DNA of 5,161 bases from Spirochaetales bacterium (lineage in GTDB: Bacteria; Spirochaetota; Spirochaetia; SZUA-6; DRHE01): positions 1 through 5,161 of the forward strand of contig JAFGFV010000334.1 in NCBI GenBank assembly GCA_016930895.1, read 5' to 3'. Both the position numbers and the translations under genes were made by a program. Shown one piece after another: positions 5,056 through 5,161 of this stretch; within the stretch, counting starts at the first letter, position 1; every line of letters starts with the position of its first letter. The notes under the pieces were generated by a model. The model made no database searches. It had not been told where the DNA came from and was given only the letters and a program-made list of their open reading frames with translations.

Positions 5056-5161
5056 ATGAACGTACAGCGTGACTTCCTGACCCTGCTGGACAGCGCAAAC
5101 CCCAGGATGCGGGAGGCCGTCGAGCAGCTCCGCCGCGCCGCGGGCACCGAGATCCCCGTGC
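5056..5161 (+). CDS. Start of a probable sigma-54 activator-type AAA+ regulator, cut by window edge
   Basis: Only 35 residues are visible: MNVQRDFLTLLDSANPRMRE and then AVEQLRRAAGTEIPV. The pattern of a short N-terminus, a P-x-M-R-E-like helix, L-R-R-A-A and then I-P-V immediately before the window ends resembles the segment preceding Walker A (GExGTGKE) in PspF/NtrC-type sigma-54 activators. If so, the protein lacks an N-terminal receiver domain, as PspF does. The Walker A motif itself lies outside the window, so this is a resemblance by eye. ATG at 5056 is the only usual start, because an in-frame stop occurs at 5023-5025 with no other ATG or GTG between; its ribosome site is weak (GAG only). 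Palindromic sequences lie just upstream and across the start. Confidence 0.5.
   Translation, partial: MNVQRDFLTLLDSANPRMREAVEQLRRAAGTEIPV

Overview
The window is a GC-rich bacterial segment with tightly packed genes, many GTG starts and strong Shine-Dalgarno sites. It carries a KaiC/KaiB clock-type system but no kaiA, and the KaiC has a coiled-coil tail unlike the cyanobacterial one, so the source is most likely a non-cyanobacterial bacterium. The phylum cannot be fixed from this sequence; a soil or sediment proteobacterium or a related GC-rich candidate phylum would fit.

Left half, minus strand, read right to left: an OsmC-family thiol protein (3237-2806), a double-domain KaiC ATPase/kinase (2664-952), KaiB (952-587) and a PAS/HisKA_3 sensor histidine kinase (590 to beyond base 1). 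The kaiC/kaiB and kaiB/kinase junctions are stop-start overlaps (TGATG and GTGA), each preceded by a good ribosome binding site. The three genes therefore look like one translationally coupled unit. OsmC lies 141 bp upstream of kaiC and may be in the same transcript or a separate one.

Right half, plus strand, divergent from OsmC: a small charged helical protein of unknown function (3507-3800), a single STAS-domain protein with a degenerate phosphorylation site (3838-4152) and a NarL/LuxR-type response regulator (4221-4886). Next comes a 169-bp intergenic stretch with tandem GC-rich 16-bp repeats and a palindrome. At the right edge is the start of a gene (5056 onward) that resembles the N-terminus of a sigma-54 activator-type AAA+ protein.

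Working model (inference): KaiC-KaiB forms a timing or energy-sensing core. The coupled HisKA_3 kinase reads it out, and the NarL-type regulator across the divergent promoter region is a natural candidate partner, because HisKA_3 kinases usually pair with NarL-type regulators. The STAS and small helical proteins may add a partner-switching branch. No RNA genes, CRISPR arrays, insertion sequences or convincing intrinsic terminators were seen.
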